A DNA stretch of 64,000 nucleotides from Mycolicibacterium tusciae JS617 (GCF_000243415.2 NZ_KI912270.1:3596001-3660000); one strand, 5' to 3'; numbered from the stretch's first letter, positions 33,530-43,219 are shown. Made by a program: numbers and translations. Notes: generated from the sequence alone by a model not told the origin.

Positions 33530-34707
33530 GCACCGGCCCAGTTCGCTCTCGGGTCGAAACCACTGGCCCGTTCGGCTTTCGCGTAGGCCTCCAACGCTTC
33601 CGCGGCCTCACCCTCGACATCCGGCGGCACCGTCACTTTGACCGTCACGAGCAGGTCGCCATGGCCGCCCGAACGCTTCGGCACGCCACGGCCACGCACG
33701 CGCAGAATCCGGCCGTCGGACGTGCCCTTGGGCACTCGCACACCGACCTTGCCTTCCAGCGTTGGCACCGAAAGCGTTGTTCCAAGCGCCAATTCGTGGA
33801 AGCTGACCGGGACGCTGACCGTGAGGTCATCGCCGTTGCGGCCGAACACCTTGTCCGGCTTGACATGTACGGTCACATACAGGTCACCCGATGGGGCGCC
33901 ACGCAGCCCCGCCTCGCCCTGGCCGGCCAGCCTGATGCGCTGTCCGTCCTCGACACCCGGCGGGATACGTACGTTGATCGTGCGTGTCCTGGTGGTCACG
34001 CCGGTGCCCTTACATTCGTCGCACGGGTGCTCGATGATCGAGCCGCTGCCACGGCATTCGGTGCAGGGTTCGGAAAACCCGAACGCGCCCTGATTGCGGT
34101 TGACGACACCGGACCCGTTGCAGTTCGGACAGACCTTCGGGCTGGTGCCCGGCCGTGCTCCACTGCCGTGGCAGTTCGTGCACGGAGCGGGGCTGGTCAG
34201 CCGCAACGGCATCATCACGCCCTTGGTGGCCTCGAGAAACGACAACTCGGTCTCGGTCTCGAGGTCGTTGCCGCGGCGCGGCCGAGTGGGTCGCGGCTGT
34301 TGGGCTCCGCGTCCGAACAGCCCCCCGAACAGATCGCCGATGTTGGCGCCGCCGGTCTGACCGGCCGCGTCGAACAGATCGTTCAGATTGAACTCGGCGC
34401 CGTCGGAACCGAATCCACCGAAATTGCCGCCGCCTCCGCCGCCGAAGCGACCGCGACCGAACCCGCCGTTGGCGAAAAGCCTTCGCGTTTCGTCGTATTC
34501 CTTGCGCTTGGCGGCATCCGAGAGCACTTCCTTGGCTTCCGACACAGCCTTGTACCGGTCTTCCGCCGCCTGATTGCCGGGGTTACGGTCGGGATGGTTC
34601 TCCGCGAGCAGCTTGCGGGCCGCCCGCTTGATGTCCTGCTCGCTGGCGTCAGAGGCGACGCCGAGCTCCTTGTAGAAGTCCTTTTCGACCCATTCACGCT
34701 GGGCCAT
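33526..34707 (-). CDS. dnaJ: Chaperone DnaJ (DnaJ1)
   Basis: A 393-residue class A J protein. J domain at residues 9-75 with the NHPDRN loop; a Gly/Phe-rich linker (FGRGRFGGGGGGNFGGFG); four zinc-finger repeats CTNCHGSG, CPNCNGSG, CTECRGSG and CDECKGTG; and the C-terminal substrate domain. It stimulates DnaK ATPase and delivers substrates. It is the third gene of the dnaK operon, 24 bp after grpE, and overlaps hspR by a few bases. Confidence 0.98.
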   Translation of the reverse strand: MAQREWVEKDFYKELGVASDASEQDIKRAARKLLAENHPDRNPGNQAAEDRYKAVSEAKEVLSDAAKRKEYDETRRLFANGGFGRGRFGGGGGGNFGGFGSDGAEFNLNDLFDAAGQTGGANIGDLFGGLFGRGAQQPRPTRPRRGNDLETETELSFLEATKGVMMPLRLTSPAPCTNCHGSGARPGTSPKVCPNCNGSGVVNRNQGAFGFSEPCTECRGSGSIIEHPCDECKGTGVTTRTRTINVRIPPGVEDGQRIRLAGQGEAGLRGAPSGDLYVTVHVKPDKVFGRNGDDLTVSVPVSFHELALGTTLSVPTLEGKVGVRVPKGTSDGRILRVRGRGVPKRSGGHGDLLVTVKVTVPPDVEGEAAEALEAYAKAERASGFDPRANWAGA

Positions 34708-34731
34708 GACGCGTCACCTCCTTACCTATAT

Positions 34732-35364
34732 CTACTCGTTGTCTGATTCTGCGGCCTGCTGCGAGCCGGTGTCAGTGTTATCGCCAGCGTCGGGCACGGT
34801 GTCGATCACGCCGACCATGGCGTGACGTACCACCACATCGCCCACCTTGTATCCGCGGCGCATGACGGTTCCCACCACAGGATGGGTGCCGTCACCCTCG
34901 TGCTGCACGGCCTCGTGCAGCGCCGGGTCGAAGTCGTCACCTTCGTCGCCGAAGCCCGAAAGGCCGACCCCCTCAAGGGCGGCCGCCAGCTTGTCGGCGA
35001 CCGACTTCAGCGGTCCGGCCTCCAGATCGCCGTGACTGCGCGCCCGGTCGAGGTCGTCGAGCACCGGCAGCAGCTGGGTGACGATGGCGGCTTTCGAGCG
35101 CTCGGCGATGAGTTGCTGGTCGCGCAGTGCTCGCTTGCGGTAGTTGTCGTATTCCGCCTTCACGCGCTGCAGGGTCGACTTCAGCTCATCGACTTCCTCG
35201 CTGTCCGCGGCCGGGGCCGACCCACTGGGGGTCGGCCCGGCACTGCTGCTTCCCGGGTCGCTTCGCTCCTGCCCGCCGGAAGGCTCACGGATTTCGCCGG
35301 TGTCCGGATCGATGCGCCGCTTGTCGGTGACGGTCACCGGTTCGTGCGAATCGTTTTGGCTCAC
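34732..35364 (-). CDS. grpE: Nucleotide-exchange factor GrpE
   Basis: A 210-residue protein with a disordered N terminus (residues 1-60, Ser/Pro/Asp-rich), a long coiled coil ([30 protein letters not shown]) and the beta-wing signature ([26 protein letters not shown]). It releases ADP from DnaK. Its ATG overlaps the dnaK stop (ATGA), so the two are translationally coupled. An acidic, Gln/Asp-rich tail ends the protein. Confidence 0.98.
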   Translation of the reverse strand: MSQNDSHEPVTVTDKRRIDPDTGEIREPSGGQERSDPGSSSAGPTPSGSAPAADSEEVDELKSTLQRVKAEYDNYRKRALRDQQLIAERSKAAIVTQLLPVLDDLDRARSHGDLEAGPLKSVADKLAAALEGVGLSGFGDEGDDFDPALHEAVQHEGDGTHPVVGTVMRRGYKVGDVVVRHAMVGVIDTVPDAGDNTDTGSQQAAESDNE

Positions 35365-37226
35365 TTGCGCTCCTGGTCATCGTCGTCGACGACCTCGGCG
35401 TCCACCACGTTGTCGTCCGCCGCAGCGCCGGCAGCCGCACCGTCGCCACCACCCGCGGCCTGCTCAGCCTGGGTGGCCTCGTAGAGCGCCTGGCCCAGGC
35501 CCTGGGCCTCGACGCCGAGCTTCTCCATCGCCGCCTTGATGGCCGCGATATCGGTGCCCTCGAGCGCCGACTTGGCTTCGGCGACTGCAGAGTCGACCTT
35601 GTCCAGAGTGTCCGCGGGGATCTTCGATCCACCTTCGGCGCCACGCTGTTCGGAGACGATCTTCTCGGTCTGGTAAACCAGCGACTCCGCCTGATTGCGG
35701 ACGTCGGCCTCCTCGCGACGCTGACGGTCTTCGTCGGCGTGCGCCTCGGCGTCCTTGATCATCTGGTCGATCTCTTCCTTGGAAAGGCCGGAGCCCTCCT
35801 GGATCTTGATCGTGTTCTCCTTGCCGGTGCCCTTGTCCTTGGCGGTGACGTGCACGATGCCGTTGGCGTCGATGTCGAACGTGACCTCGACCTGGGGCAC
35901 TCCGCGCGGAGCCGGCGGCAGGCCGGTCAGCTCGAAGCTACCGAGCAGCTTGTTGTGCGCAGCGATTTCGCGCTCACCCTGATAGACCTGAATCTGCACC
36001 GACGGCTGATTGTCGTCCGCCGTGGTGAAGGTCTCGCTGCGCTTGGTCGGGATCGTGGTGTTGCGCTCGATCAGCTTGGTCATCACGCCGCCCTTGGTCT
36101 CGATGCCGAGAGACAGCGGGGTGACATCAAGCAGCAGAACGTCTTTCACCTCACCCTTGAGCACGCCCGCCTGTAGCGCGGCACCCACTGCGACAACCTC
36201 ATCCGGGTTGACGCCCTTGTTCGGGTCCTGGCCGCCGGTCATCTCCTTGACCAGCTCGGTCACCGCAGGCATGCGGGTGGAGCCGCCGACGAGCACGACG
36301 TGGTCGATGTCGCCGACAGAGATACCGGCGTCCTTGATCACCGACTGGAACGGCTGACGGGTGCGATCCAGCAGATCCTGTGTGATGCGCTGGAATTCGG
36401 CGCGGGTCAGCTGCTCGTCGAGGAACAACGGGTTCTTGTCCGCGTCGACGGTGATGTAGGGCAGGTTGATCGACGTGCTCTGCGAACTCGAGAGCTCGAT
36501 CTTGGCCTTTTCGGCGGCTTCACGCAGCCGTTGCATGGCCATCTTGTCCTTGGTCAGGTCGATACCCGACGTGCCCTTGAACTTGTCGACGAGCCACTCG
36601 ACGATGCGGTCGTCCCAGTCGTCGCCGCCCAGGTGGTTATCACCCGACGTGGCGCGGACCTCGACAACGCCTTCGCCGATCTCCAGCAGCGATACGTCGA
36701 ACGTGCCGCCGCCGAGGTCGAAGACCAGGATCGTCTGTTCCTTCTCGCCCTTGTCGAGGCCATAAGCCAGGGCTGCGGCGGTCGGCTCGTTGACGATGCG
36801 CAGGACGTTGAGGCCGGCGATCTGACCGGCTTCCTTGGTGGCCTGACGCTGGGCGTCGTTGAAGTACGCCGGCACGGTGATCACCGCGTCGGCGATGTCC
36901 TCACCGAGGTAGGACTCGGCGTCGCGCTTGAGCTTCATCAACACGCGCGCACTGATCTCCTGCGGCGTGTATTTCTTGCCGTCGATCTCGACGGACCAGT
37001 CGGTGCCCATCTCACGCTTGACCGAACGGATGGTCCGGTCGACGTTGGTCACTGCCTGGTTCTTGGCGGGCTGGCCGACCAGCACCTCTCCGTTACGCGC
37101 GAACGCGACGACGGACGGCGTGGTGCGGGAACCCTCGGAGTTCGCGACGACGACGGGGTCGCCACCCTCCAATACCGAGACGACCGAGTTGGTGGTCCCG
37201 AGGTCGATACCGACCGCACGAGCCAT
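35361..37226 (-). CDS. dnaK: Chaperone DnaK (Hsp70)
   Basis: A 621-residue Hsp70. The ATG at 37226, preceded by AGGAGGAA, gives [16 protein letters not shown]; the frame upstream is untranslated leader. ATPase motifs are [20 protein letters not shown] and [12 protein letters not shown]; the substrate domain follows [14 protein letters not shown]. The C terminus has the Ala/Gly-rich lid tail ending DDDDQERK. It folds and refolds proteins with DnaJ, GrpE and ClpB. First gene of the dnaK-grpE-dnaJ-hspR operon, with two HAIR operators upstream for HspR. Confidence 0.99.
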   Translation of the reverse strand: MARAVGIDLGTTNSVVSVLEGGDPVVVANSEGSRTTPSVVAFARNGEVLVGQPAKNQAVTNVDRTIRSVKREMGTDWSVEIDGKKYTPQEISARVLMKLKRDAESYLGEDIADAVITVPAYFNDAQRQATKEAGQIAGLNVLRIVNEPTAAALAYGLDKGEKEQTILVFDLGGGTFDVSLLEIGEGVVEVRATSGDNHLGGDDWDDRIVEWLVDKFKGTSGIDLTKDKMAMQRLREAAEKAKIELSSSQSTSINLPYITVDADKNPLFLDEQLTRAEFQRITQDLLDRTRQPFQSVIKDAGISVGDIDHVVLVGGSTRMPAVTELVKEMTGGQDPNKGVNPDEVVAVGAALQAGVLKGEVKDVLLLDVTPLSLGIETKGGVMTKLIERNTTIPTKRSETFTTADDNQPSVQIQVYQGEREIAAHNKLLGSFELTGLPPAPRGVPQVEVTFDIDANGIVHVTAKDKGTGKENTIKIQEGSGLSKEEIDQMIKDAEAHADEDRQRREEADVRNQAESLVYQTEKIVSEQRGAEGGSKIPADTLDKVDSAVAEAKSALEGTDIAAIKAAMEKLGVEAQGLGQALYEATQAEQAAGGGDGAAAGAAADDNVVDAEVVDDDDQERK

Positions 37227-37258
37227 GGTTGTTCCTCCTGAATTAGTCCATCTACTGA

Positions 37259-37334
37259 TCTGAGTGCACCGCACTCAAGAGTGCTCCGGCCAACCCTATC
37301 CTGTCAACCTAAACTTGAGTCATGCGCGCTCAAC
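37259..37334 (-). promoter_or_regulatory. Two HAIR operators upstream of dnaK
   Basis: Site A (37259-37279) reads TCTGAGT-N7-ACTCAAG, one half exact. Site B (37314-37334) reads CTTGAGT-N7-GCTCAAC, the other half exact. The consensus for HspR is CTTGAGT-N7-ACTCAAG. On the minus strand TTGACA and TAGGGT/TAGGTT elements lie between the two sites, so HspR dimers would flank the promoter. The sites are 33 and 88 bp from the dnaK start. Confidence 0.85.
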
Positions 37335-37424
37335 TGTCGAATGGATCAACGGCAGGTTGCCGGGGTTTGTTCCCGCCCCGGTGGTCGATTTCTTGTCCGG
37401 GCACATTGCCCTAGTGTCGGAGGC

Positions 37425-38045
37425 ATGACAGCAGCCCAGCGTGAGCGCGCCGCCCTGGTGGCGACGATGAGCGAGATCGGGCCCGACTCGCCCACTTTGT
37501 GCGAGGGGTGGACCACCCGTGACCTGGCGGCCCACCTCGTGGTCCGGGAACGCAGGCTCGACGCCGCGCCCGGCATCGCGATCCCATTCCTCGCCGGTTA
37601 CACCGACAAGGTGCAGCGACAGACCGCCTCGTCCACCGACTGGGATGTACTGGTGGACAAGATCTCGTCGGGGCCGCCGCTGCTGTCGCCGTTCAAGCTC
37701 TTCGATGCGGTGGCCAATATGGACGAGATGTTCATCCATCACGAAGACGTCCGTAGGGCCCAAACCGGTTGGGAGCCAAGGTCACTGGACCCCGATACGA
37801 TCGCCGCGCTGCGGCGGCCGGTTGGCATGATGGCTCGGTTGACAATGGGCAAAGTGCCTGCCCGCGTGACACTCATGACGCCCAATGGCGAGACGGTGGC
37901 GACGGTAGGCAGCGGCCCTGAGCTGACCGTCACCGGCGACATCGGAGAGCTCACGCTGTTCGTCGCAGGCCGCGACGAGGCCCGCCTCACCTTCTCCGAC
38001 GCGCAGGCCGCCCAGACCGTCCGCGCCGCGCGCCGAGGCTTGTGA
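37425..38045 (+). CDS. TIGR03085-type DinB/maleylpyruvate-isomerase-like protein
   Basis: A 206-residue protein. The ATG at 37425 is used; a TAGTGT hexamer at 37412-37417 lies 7 nt before it, so the mRNA is probably leaderless, although GGAGG also lies 1 nt upstream. The N terminus ERAALVATMSEIGPDSPTLCEGWTTRDLAAHLVVRERR is the DinB/MDMPI helical bundle signature, with the metal-binding histidine in AAHLV; a second metal cluster is MFIHHEDVRRA. A C-terminal sterol-carrier-like beta domain follows (ARVTLMTPNGETVATVGSGPELTVTGDIGELTLFVAGR). Likely a mycothiol-dependent or metal-binding enzyme; activity unknown. Confidence 0.86.
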   Translation: MTAAQRERAALVATMSEIGPDSPTLCEGWTTRDLAAHLVVRERRLDAAPGIAIPFLAGYTDKVQRQTASSTDWDVLVDKISSGPPLLSPFKLFDAVANMDEMFIHHEDVRRAQTGWEPRSLDPDTIAALRRPVGMMARLTMGKVPARVTLMTPNGETVATVGSGPELTVTGDIGELTLFVAGRDEARLTFSDAQAAQTVRAARRGL

Positions 38046-38061
38046 CGCGTAGCCTGACGGC

Positions 38062-38613
38062 ATGAAAGTCGGCCTCGCCGTTGGGCTTCTGCTGTCCGCG
38101 GCCGTGCTGTCGGCCGGCTGCTCGCAGACCATCGACGGTGATCCGGTCGCGTCCAACCCATCGCCGACCGAACCGAGCTTCCCGACGTCGAGGCCGACGC
38201 GAACTCCGCCGCCCACCAGCGCTGCGCCATCCATGCCGTCCGCACCACCGCCGAGCACACGCCAGCCAGGCGCGACGATGCTGCCACCCGACGAATCCGG
38301 CTATGTCTTCATCGAAACCAAGTCGGGACTGACCCGCTGCCAGATGTCCGAAGCCGAGGTCGGCTGCGAGTCGCAGTTCGACAACTCGATCGAAGTGAAC
38401 GGCATGCCCGCCAACGGGGTGAAGGTCACCGCCGAGGGCAGCATGACCTGGGTCGTCGGCAACCTCGGCAACATCCCCGCCGTCACGCTGGACTACCAGA
38501 CCTACAACGCGGTCGGATGGACGATCGCCGCAGGCGCCGACGGAACCCGGTTCACCAACGACGGCACCGACCACGGCATCTTCATCAACACCTCCGGCGT
38601 CGAGGTGTTCTGA
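38062..38613 (+). CDS. Lipoprotein with Pro/Ser-rich linker
   Basis: A 183-residue lipoprotein: KVGLAVGLLLSAAVLSAGC is the signal with lipobox SAGC. About 55 Pro/Ser/Thr-rich residues follow, then a compact domain with two cysteines (LTRCQMSEAEVGCES) and the end GWTIAAGADGTRFTNDGTDHGIFINTSGVEVF. This resembles mycobacterial lipoproteins with a small beta domain, function unknown. A TAGCCT hexamer at 38050-38055 is 6 nt before the ATG, so the transcript is probably leaderless. The last 20 bases of the gene are nearly repeated at 43300-43328, see that entry. Confidence 0.86.
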   Translation: MKVGLAVGLLLSAAVLSAGCSQTIDGDPVASNPSPTEPSFPTSRPTRTPPPTSAAPSMPSAPPPSTRQPGATMLPPDESGYVFIETKSGLTRCQMSEAEVGCESQFDNSIEVNGMPANGVKVTAEGSMTWVVGNLGNIPAVTLDYQTYNAVGWTIAAGADGTRFTNDGTDHGIFINTSGVEVF

Positions 38614-38816
38614 GTTGGTCTGGACTCGCGCAGACCTGGGCTGAGGTAGTTCGCACGGCAGAAACGGCGTTCGGCCTGCCAACCATTCAGGTGTTTCAGC
38701 AAAGCCGGCCTGGGGCACCCGATGACCAAGGTGCGAGACCGCTAGCGCGATGCGGTGCTATTCGAGCAAATGAGTGCAGCGACTTCTGCACCCCAGGACG
38801 TAGGGGGATCTGCGGC

Positions 38817-39491
38817 ATGCCACCGCCAGCCAACAGGGATTGGTCGACGTCGGTGGTAATCGTTGGCAGCCATCGACTTGTGTACGCCGGCATCGAGGTG
38901 GGCTTGAGCGATGGCGACCCACGCATAGAGATCGTCGGTCATTTTCGCAGCCCAGCGGAATTTGCAGAGTCACACCCGACCACAAGTCCTGGGCCGGTGG
39001 TGTTGTTTGACCTGCCCTGTAATGGCGGCGGTCCGGACATAGATGCTCTTCGTGGGATATGCGACGCGGGCCACCGCGTCGTTGTCTATAACTGTCTGGT
39101 CGATGACGACGTCGTCTCAGCCGCACTGGATGCGGGCGCCGTCAGTTGTGTGGCCAGGTACGAACCAGAACACGTGCTGGCAGCGGCGATCTCCTCGGCG
39201 CACAGCGAGCGCCCAGACGTTGGCCCGAGAATGGCACAAGCGCTGCATAGTGCCGGCCGGAAAGTCCGGCCGCGTCTGAGCCGACGGGAACAACAAGTCC
39301 TCATCGCCTGGTTTCAAACCGAGAACAAGCATTCGGTCGCCGAGAAGTTGTACATCGAGCCCTCCACGGTGGCGACCCACCTGCAGCGGGTGCGGGCAAA
39401 GTATGCGGCGGTCGGCAGACCGGCACCAACCAAAGCAGCTCTCGTCGCCAGAGCGATCCAAGACGACATCCTCAGCGTCTATGACCTGTGA
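38817..39491 (+). CDS. LuxR/NarL-type response regulator
   Basis: A 224-residue regulator from the ATG at 38817, with AGGGGG at 38802-38807 upstream. The receiver-like half contains VVIVGSHRLVYAGIEVGLSDG, VVLFDLPCNGGG (Asp is the likely acceptor) and VVVYNCLVDDDVVSAALDAGAVSCVARYEPEHVLAAAI. The usual conserved Thr/Ser after the fourth strand reads Y-N, so phosphorylation may not work in the normal way. The C-terminal helix-turn-helix is LSRREQQVLIAWFQTENKHSVAEKLYIEPSTVATHLQRVRAKYAAVGRPA. No histidine kinase is adjacent. The secreted-protein genes directly downstream are possible targets. The 203 bp before it hold no gene. Confidence 0.8.
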   Translation: MPPPANRDWSTSVVIVGSHRLVYAGIEVGLSDGDPRIEIVGHFRSPAEFAESHPTTSPGPVVLFDLPCNGGGPDIDALRGICDAGHRVVVYNCLVDDDVVSAALDAGAVSCVARYEPEHVLAAAISSAHSERPDVGPRMAQALHSAGRKVRPRLSRREQQVLIAWFQTENKHSVAEKLYIEPSTVATHLQRVRAKYAAVGRPAPTKAALVARAIQDDILSVYDL

Positions 39492-39715
39492 TGCGACGAG
39501 TTGCGATAGGTAGCCAGCTCTTTTCGACGCGATGGTGAACACGCGGACTGGTCACTCAACGCTTTCCAAATTCTGTCCTCTGAACAAATGAACTCGCCCA
39601 CTTTCGGACGGCCGGTTACATAACGGTTGCGTAAATTAGGCCGACCCGCAAACCCACCGGCGCTGGGCCGATGGCCAAGCGCGGTCACCGGATCAATTCG
39701 AAAAGGGGAATGAGC

Positions 39716-39943
39716 ATGAAGAGAACGATCGCCGCCGCAGCGCTGGCTGCGGGCGGGTTACAAACTTTCGGACTGGGCGTGGCTCAGGCAGACGAGGTTC
39801 AGGTAGAGGGCAACTACGCGACGCTTGAAGCCTGTCAGGTAGACGGCCCGCAAATCGAGATCGCGCAGGGCGACGACAACTACTCGCATTGGGATTGCCG
39901 TCAGGGCGACGACGGCCTTTGGTACGTGTGGTTGAGCAGTTGA
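39716..39943 (+). CDS. Small secreted protein, 75 residues
   Basis: Start at the ATG at 39716 because AAAAGGGG at 39701-39708 is 7 nt upstream; an ATG at 39710 is too near. KRTIAAAALAAGGLQTFGLGVAQA is a signal peptide; the mature protein of about 50 residues is acidic, with two cysteines (EACQVDG, WDCRQGD) that may pair. It ends DGLWYVWLSS. No family recognised. The next gene also encodes an exported protein and begins 37 bp later. Confidence 0.72.
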   Translation: MKRTIAAAALAAGGLQTFGLGVAQADEVQVEGNYATLEACQVDGPQIEIAQGDDNYSHWDCRQGDDGLWYVWLSS

Positions 39944-39980
39944 TGTTCTCAGCGACGAAAAAGCAGCTTACGGAGCATAA

Positions 39981-41903
39981 GTGAATTCATCAAAGCAAGC
40001 GTCGCGCGTCGGAGCCTTAGCGTTTTCCCTCGGTGTAGTGGGGTTGGTCGGCACCGGAGGGATGGGAGCGGCCTTCGCCGCACCGAACGATTCAGACTCG
40101 TCCTCAAGTTCATCTGAGTCGTCGTCATCTGAGTCGTCGAACTCATCCTCCGAGTCGACGAACTCTTCGTCGACGACAGGCACCGTTCCCGGCTCGTCTA
40201 GCGGGTCTTCTGGTTCGACCACCTCCGGTACCAAGCCCCTAACGGCTGGTGGTGCAGATGACTCGGAGGCCGCTCCGCCCGACGGGGATTCAGAAGCCGA
40301 TCCGGCGAGCGCGGTGGCCGACGGTCCCGACATTTCGGCATCGGCTACGACGCCAGACGGTGACGAGACCGATCCGACTGTCCTGGAGAACATCTCGCAG
40401 GCCCCTATTCCGATCGTGTCCGAGATTACGGCCGACCGGGAATCGAGGAACTCTCGATCGGGTCGACATGACACCGACCTGCCGGAGGCCGCGTCACAAA
40501 GCATCAAGCCGACCACAGGGCCGGGTCACGACAGCGGCTACAAATCTTTGGCGCACGTGACCGACTCCGACCCAACAGTCTTCGCTGACATTGCACTTGT
40601 CACCGAAACGAACACACGCACGGTGGGTATCGCCCCCTTGCTTCCGACGTCGGCGAGCGTCGATCCGGTTCCATCGGTGACGGCGGTAGACATCGTGTCC
40701 GGCCTGCTCTCGGGCGTTGGTTTGGCAACTGATGGGCCCGTCGCGCCACCCCTGCCCGGGGTGCTGTTGGGCTCGCTCGAATTGGTACGCCGCGATCTCG
40801 AGCAGATGTCCGCACCATTGACCGACGACATGCCGCAGAACACGACAGACACCCTGATCGTCGAGGAGCCATCGAACGAGTCGGGGCCCATCGCCTTGAC
40901 CGCAGCGGCGGAGTCTGTACCGGAACCGCCCTCATCGCTGGTGCCCCGCGACCTGACACTGGATCCCACGTCGGCCGAACGGACCGCGGCGTTCAACAAG
41001 GCGCAAGCCCAGCGGATAGCGACATTCAATGAAGAGCAGTCCGCCCGTACAGAAGCGCTCAATGAACGGCTAGCGTCGCAATACGCGGACTCCCCACTGG
41101 GGGCCCTCGTCGACAGCACGACGTTTGTGGTCTCGGAACTCTTCAGAACCGCGGCGGTGGTAGTGACGGAATTCGTCAATTACATTTCGTTCGCAGTCAC
41201 CGAGTTCATTCGAGGCTTGTCGGACTGGTTCACCGCCCCGGCTGTTTTCGAGGGCCTTTACGGCGACCCGGCAACGAATGCTCAGCACTGGCGAGCCCAG
41301 TCGTCCCAGAACTGCGTTTTGATGTCGACGGCGATGGTCATCGGCCAGCTCACGGGAACCTCGCCAGACGAAGACGAGATCGTCGCGGAGGCGGTGGCCA
41401 CCGACAGCGTTGCCAACCCGGGCCAGAAGATGTATCAGGGCCTGCAGAGCCAAGACGGCGTCGACGTCAAAGATGCCGTCGCTCTGCTTGATCGCCACGG
41501 CATTGCGGCCACCCTCACGACTTATGGCAAATCGGAAGGCAACCTGGCCCTGAGAGCCGTGGCATTCGCGCTGGACGAGAAGAAGGCCGTGTCCGTCGGA
41601 CTTCACGGCGGAACCGTCTGGGCTGCTGTCGACAACGAGCCGCTGCCGGTGGGCGTCTCGGCCGCAGACCATCAGGTGGTCATCACCGGTATCGACTTCA
41701 CCGAAAGGGTCGTCTACCTCAACGACAGCGGCTTCGCCGAGCAGGGGAAGAACATGAAGGTCCCGCTGGACGCCTTCATGAAGGCGTGGCAGACCGACGA
41801 CTACGAGACAATCATTGCCGAACTCAAGCCCGCGAACACGTCAACGTCGGGACCGGCATCGACCAACATTTCCGGTTCCGGCGTACTCATCGACGTGGCG
41901 TAG
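39981..41903 (+). CDS. Large secreted protein with C-terminal C39-like papain-fold peptidase domain
   Basis: A 640-residue protein starting on GTG at 39981 (CGGAGC upstream). Signal peptide: QASRVGALAFSLGVVGLVGTGGMGAAFA. Residues 36-75 are a Ser-rich low-complexity stretch (DSSSSSSESSSSESS), followed by a long Thr/Ser/Pro/Asp-rich region and a helical part near residue 340 (ERTAAFNKAQAQRIATFNEEQ). The last 220 residues are a papain-like C39 domain: NCVLMSTAMVIGQL with the Cys about residue 445, AADHQVVITGI with the His about 563, and VVYLNDSG with an Asp. That order (Cys, His, Asp) is the bacteriocin-processing and surface-protease pattern. It may cut surface proteins or be an enzyme without a known substrate. 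Downstream neighbours are surface proteins. Confidence 0.8.
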   Translation: MNSSKQASRVGALAFSLGVVGLVGTGGMGAAFAAPNDSDSSSSSSESSSSESSNSSSESTNSSSTTGTVPGSSSGSSGSTTSGTKPLTAGGADDSEAAPPDGDSEADPASAVADGPDISASATTPDGDETDPTVLENISQAPIPIVSEITADRESRNSRSGRHDTDLPEAASQSIKPTTGPGHDSGYKSLAHVTDSDPTVFADIALVTETNTRTVGIAPLLPTSASVDPVPSVTAVDIVSGLLSGVGLATDGPVAPPLPGVLLGSLELVRRDLEQMSAPLTDDMPQNTTDTLIVEEPSNESGPIALTAAAESVPEPPSSLVPRDLTLDPTSAERTAAFNKAQAQRIATFNEEQSARTEALNERLASQYADSPLGALVDSTTFVVSELFRTAAVVVTEFVNYISFAVTEFIRGLSDWFTAPAVFEGLYGDPATNAQHWRAQSSQNCVLMSTAMVIGQLTGTSPDEDEIVAEAVATDSVANPGQKMYQGLQSQDGVDVKDAVALLDRHGIAATLTTYGKSEGNLALRAVAFALDEKKAVSVGLHGGTVWAAVDNEPLPVGVSAADHQVVITGIDFTERVVYLNDSGFAEQGKNMKVPLDAFMKAWQTDDYETIIAELKPANTSTSGPASTNISGSGVLIDVA

Positions 41904-42010
41904 AGAGGCGGCTGTCCGCCGGTCCCCCCACAACCTGGCCCGGGGGGACCGGCGGTTCAGCGGCCATTGACTTTCATGCCGCCCGAGGCGGCACTCAACA
42001 GGAGGATCAG

Positions 42011-43219
42011 ATGAACGAAGCACGGACCGCCGTCTACCGTCGCAGCGCCCTCGCCTTGTCGTCGGTTGCAGTCACGACGGCTGTGTGGTTCGGCGCCATT
42101 CCGCCCGCCACGGCAGATCCGTACGACGATGGCGACTCGTCGGAGGTCGCTGACAATTCCGGCGCCGACGACGAGCCCGGTTCCGCACCGGAGGCACCTG
42201 CCCCCGACGCAGGGGAACCCGCCCCCGCCGACGAGGCCCCTGACGCCGGTGGTACCGACGAATCGGGCTCCACCGGAGGGCCGGATGATCAAGGCGACGC
42301 GGGCGATTCGGACGTCGCCGACCCGGCCGTCGATGCCGACACCCCCGAACCCGACGTCGCCGAGGCACCGCAGGAGGCCTTCGACGAGGCGCACAGCGCC
42401 GAAGCTGTGGACGTCGAGGCGTCGGCTGCGTCAGACACCGAGGTCACCGACCTCACCGAGTCACTGGAGTCGTGGTCCAGCAGCACGAGCACCAGCACGT
42501 CCTCGACGTGGAGTAGCGGAGTGTCGCAATGGAATTCGGCGTGGACCGGTTATGACACCTGGTACCAGCCGGTCTTCACCAATCCGTACAGCACGCCGCT
42601 GGAGATGTACTACTACTACGACAACGCCGTTCGTACCTTCGAGGTCCCGCCGATGCAGCGAGGCGTGCTCACCGCCCCTGACGCCGGTGTCTACAGCTTC
42701 ACTGCGGTGAACCGGGACCCCTCGGGCAAGCCTGTCACGGTCTCCACCGGAAGCTTCTCCGGCGGCGGTTACCAGCCGGCACCCGGCCAGCCGCCGCCCG
42801 CAAAGCCCGCGCCGCCCACGACCTTCAAGAACGTGCTGGTGCAACTCAAGTACAACGATAAATCGTCGAAGCCGTTCCGGGTCAAGACGCTGGCCGACCT
42901 CGGCGACGATCCGTCGATCGGTGGTCACCGCGTCCTGCTCGACGACGAGACCCCCGCGTGGGGAACGTGGAGCAAAACCGGAGGTGGCGAGCGCTTGTTC
43001 GAGGTCACCAGCACCCAGCAACTGCCCGGACTCGCCAAGCCGTCGCAAGGTCCGCTGCCGGGCTATCAGGTGCAGCTGACCAGCAACGAGGCCGCAGCGC
43101 CTGCCGAGAAGGAGGGGGTCAAGCCGCTGGTCATCATCGCAGCCGTCGCCGGGGTGCTGGCGATCGGCGCGGTTGTGTTCTTCGTCCTGTCTGGCCGGCG
43201 ACGGAAGACGACGCCGTAG
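42011..43219 (+). CDS. Exported single-pass membrane protein with acidic linker
   Basis: A 402-residue protein from the ATG at 42011, with AGGAGGA directly upstream. Signal: RRSALALSSVAVTTAVWFGAIPPATA. Residues 35-150 are Asp/Glu/Pro/Ala/Gly-rich and acidic; then SSSTSTSTSSTWSSG, a Trp/Tyr-rich stretch (WNSAWTGYDTWYQPVFTNPYST) and a folded beta-rich domain. The C terminus has one membrane segment (LVIIAAVAGVLAIGAVVFFVL) followed by SGRRRKTTP, so the protein is a type I membrane protein with nearly all of it outside. No named family. It sits between the C39-like protein and the DUF3298-like protein in a surface-protein cluster. Confidence 0.82.
   Translation: MNEARTAVYRRSALALSSVAVTTAVWFGAIPPATADPYDDGDSSEVADNSGADDEPGSAPEAPAPDAGEPAPADEAPDAGGTDESGSTGGPDDQGDAGDSDVADPAVDADTPEPDVAEAPQEAFDEAHSAEAVDVEASAASDTEVTDLTESLESWSSSTSTSTSSTWSSGVSQWNSAWTGYDTWYQPVFTNPYSTPLEMYYYYDNAVRTFEVPPMQRGVLTAPDAGVYSFTAVNRDPSGKPVTVSTGSFSGGGYQPAPGQPPPAKPAPPTTFKNVLVQLKYNDKSSKPFRVKTLADLGDDPSIGGHRVLLDDETPAWGTWSKTGGGERLFEVTSTQQLPGLAKPSQGPLPGYQVQLTSNEAAAPAEKEGVKPLVIIAAVAGVLAIGAVVFFVLSGRRRKTTP

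Noticed and set aside
36300..37241. 313-codon plus-strand frame opposite dnaK
   Set aside because: Antisense shadow of the dnaK ATPase domain; codon positions and composition do not look like a protein.
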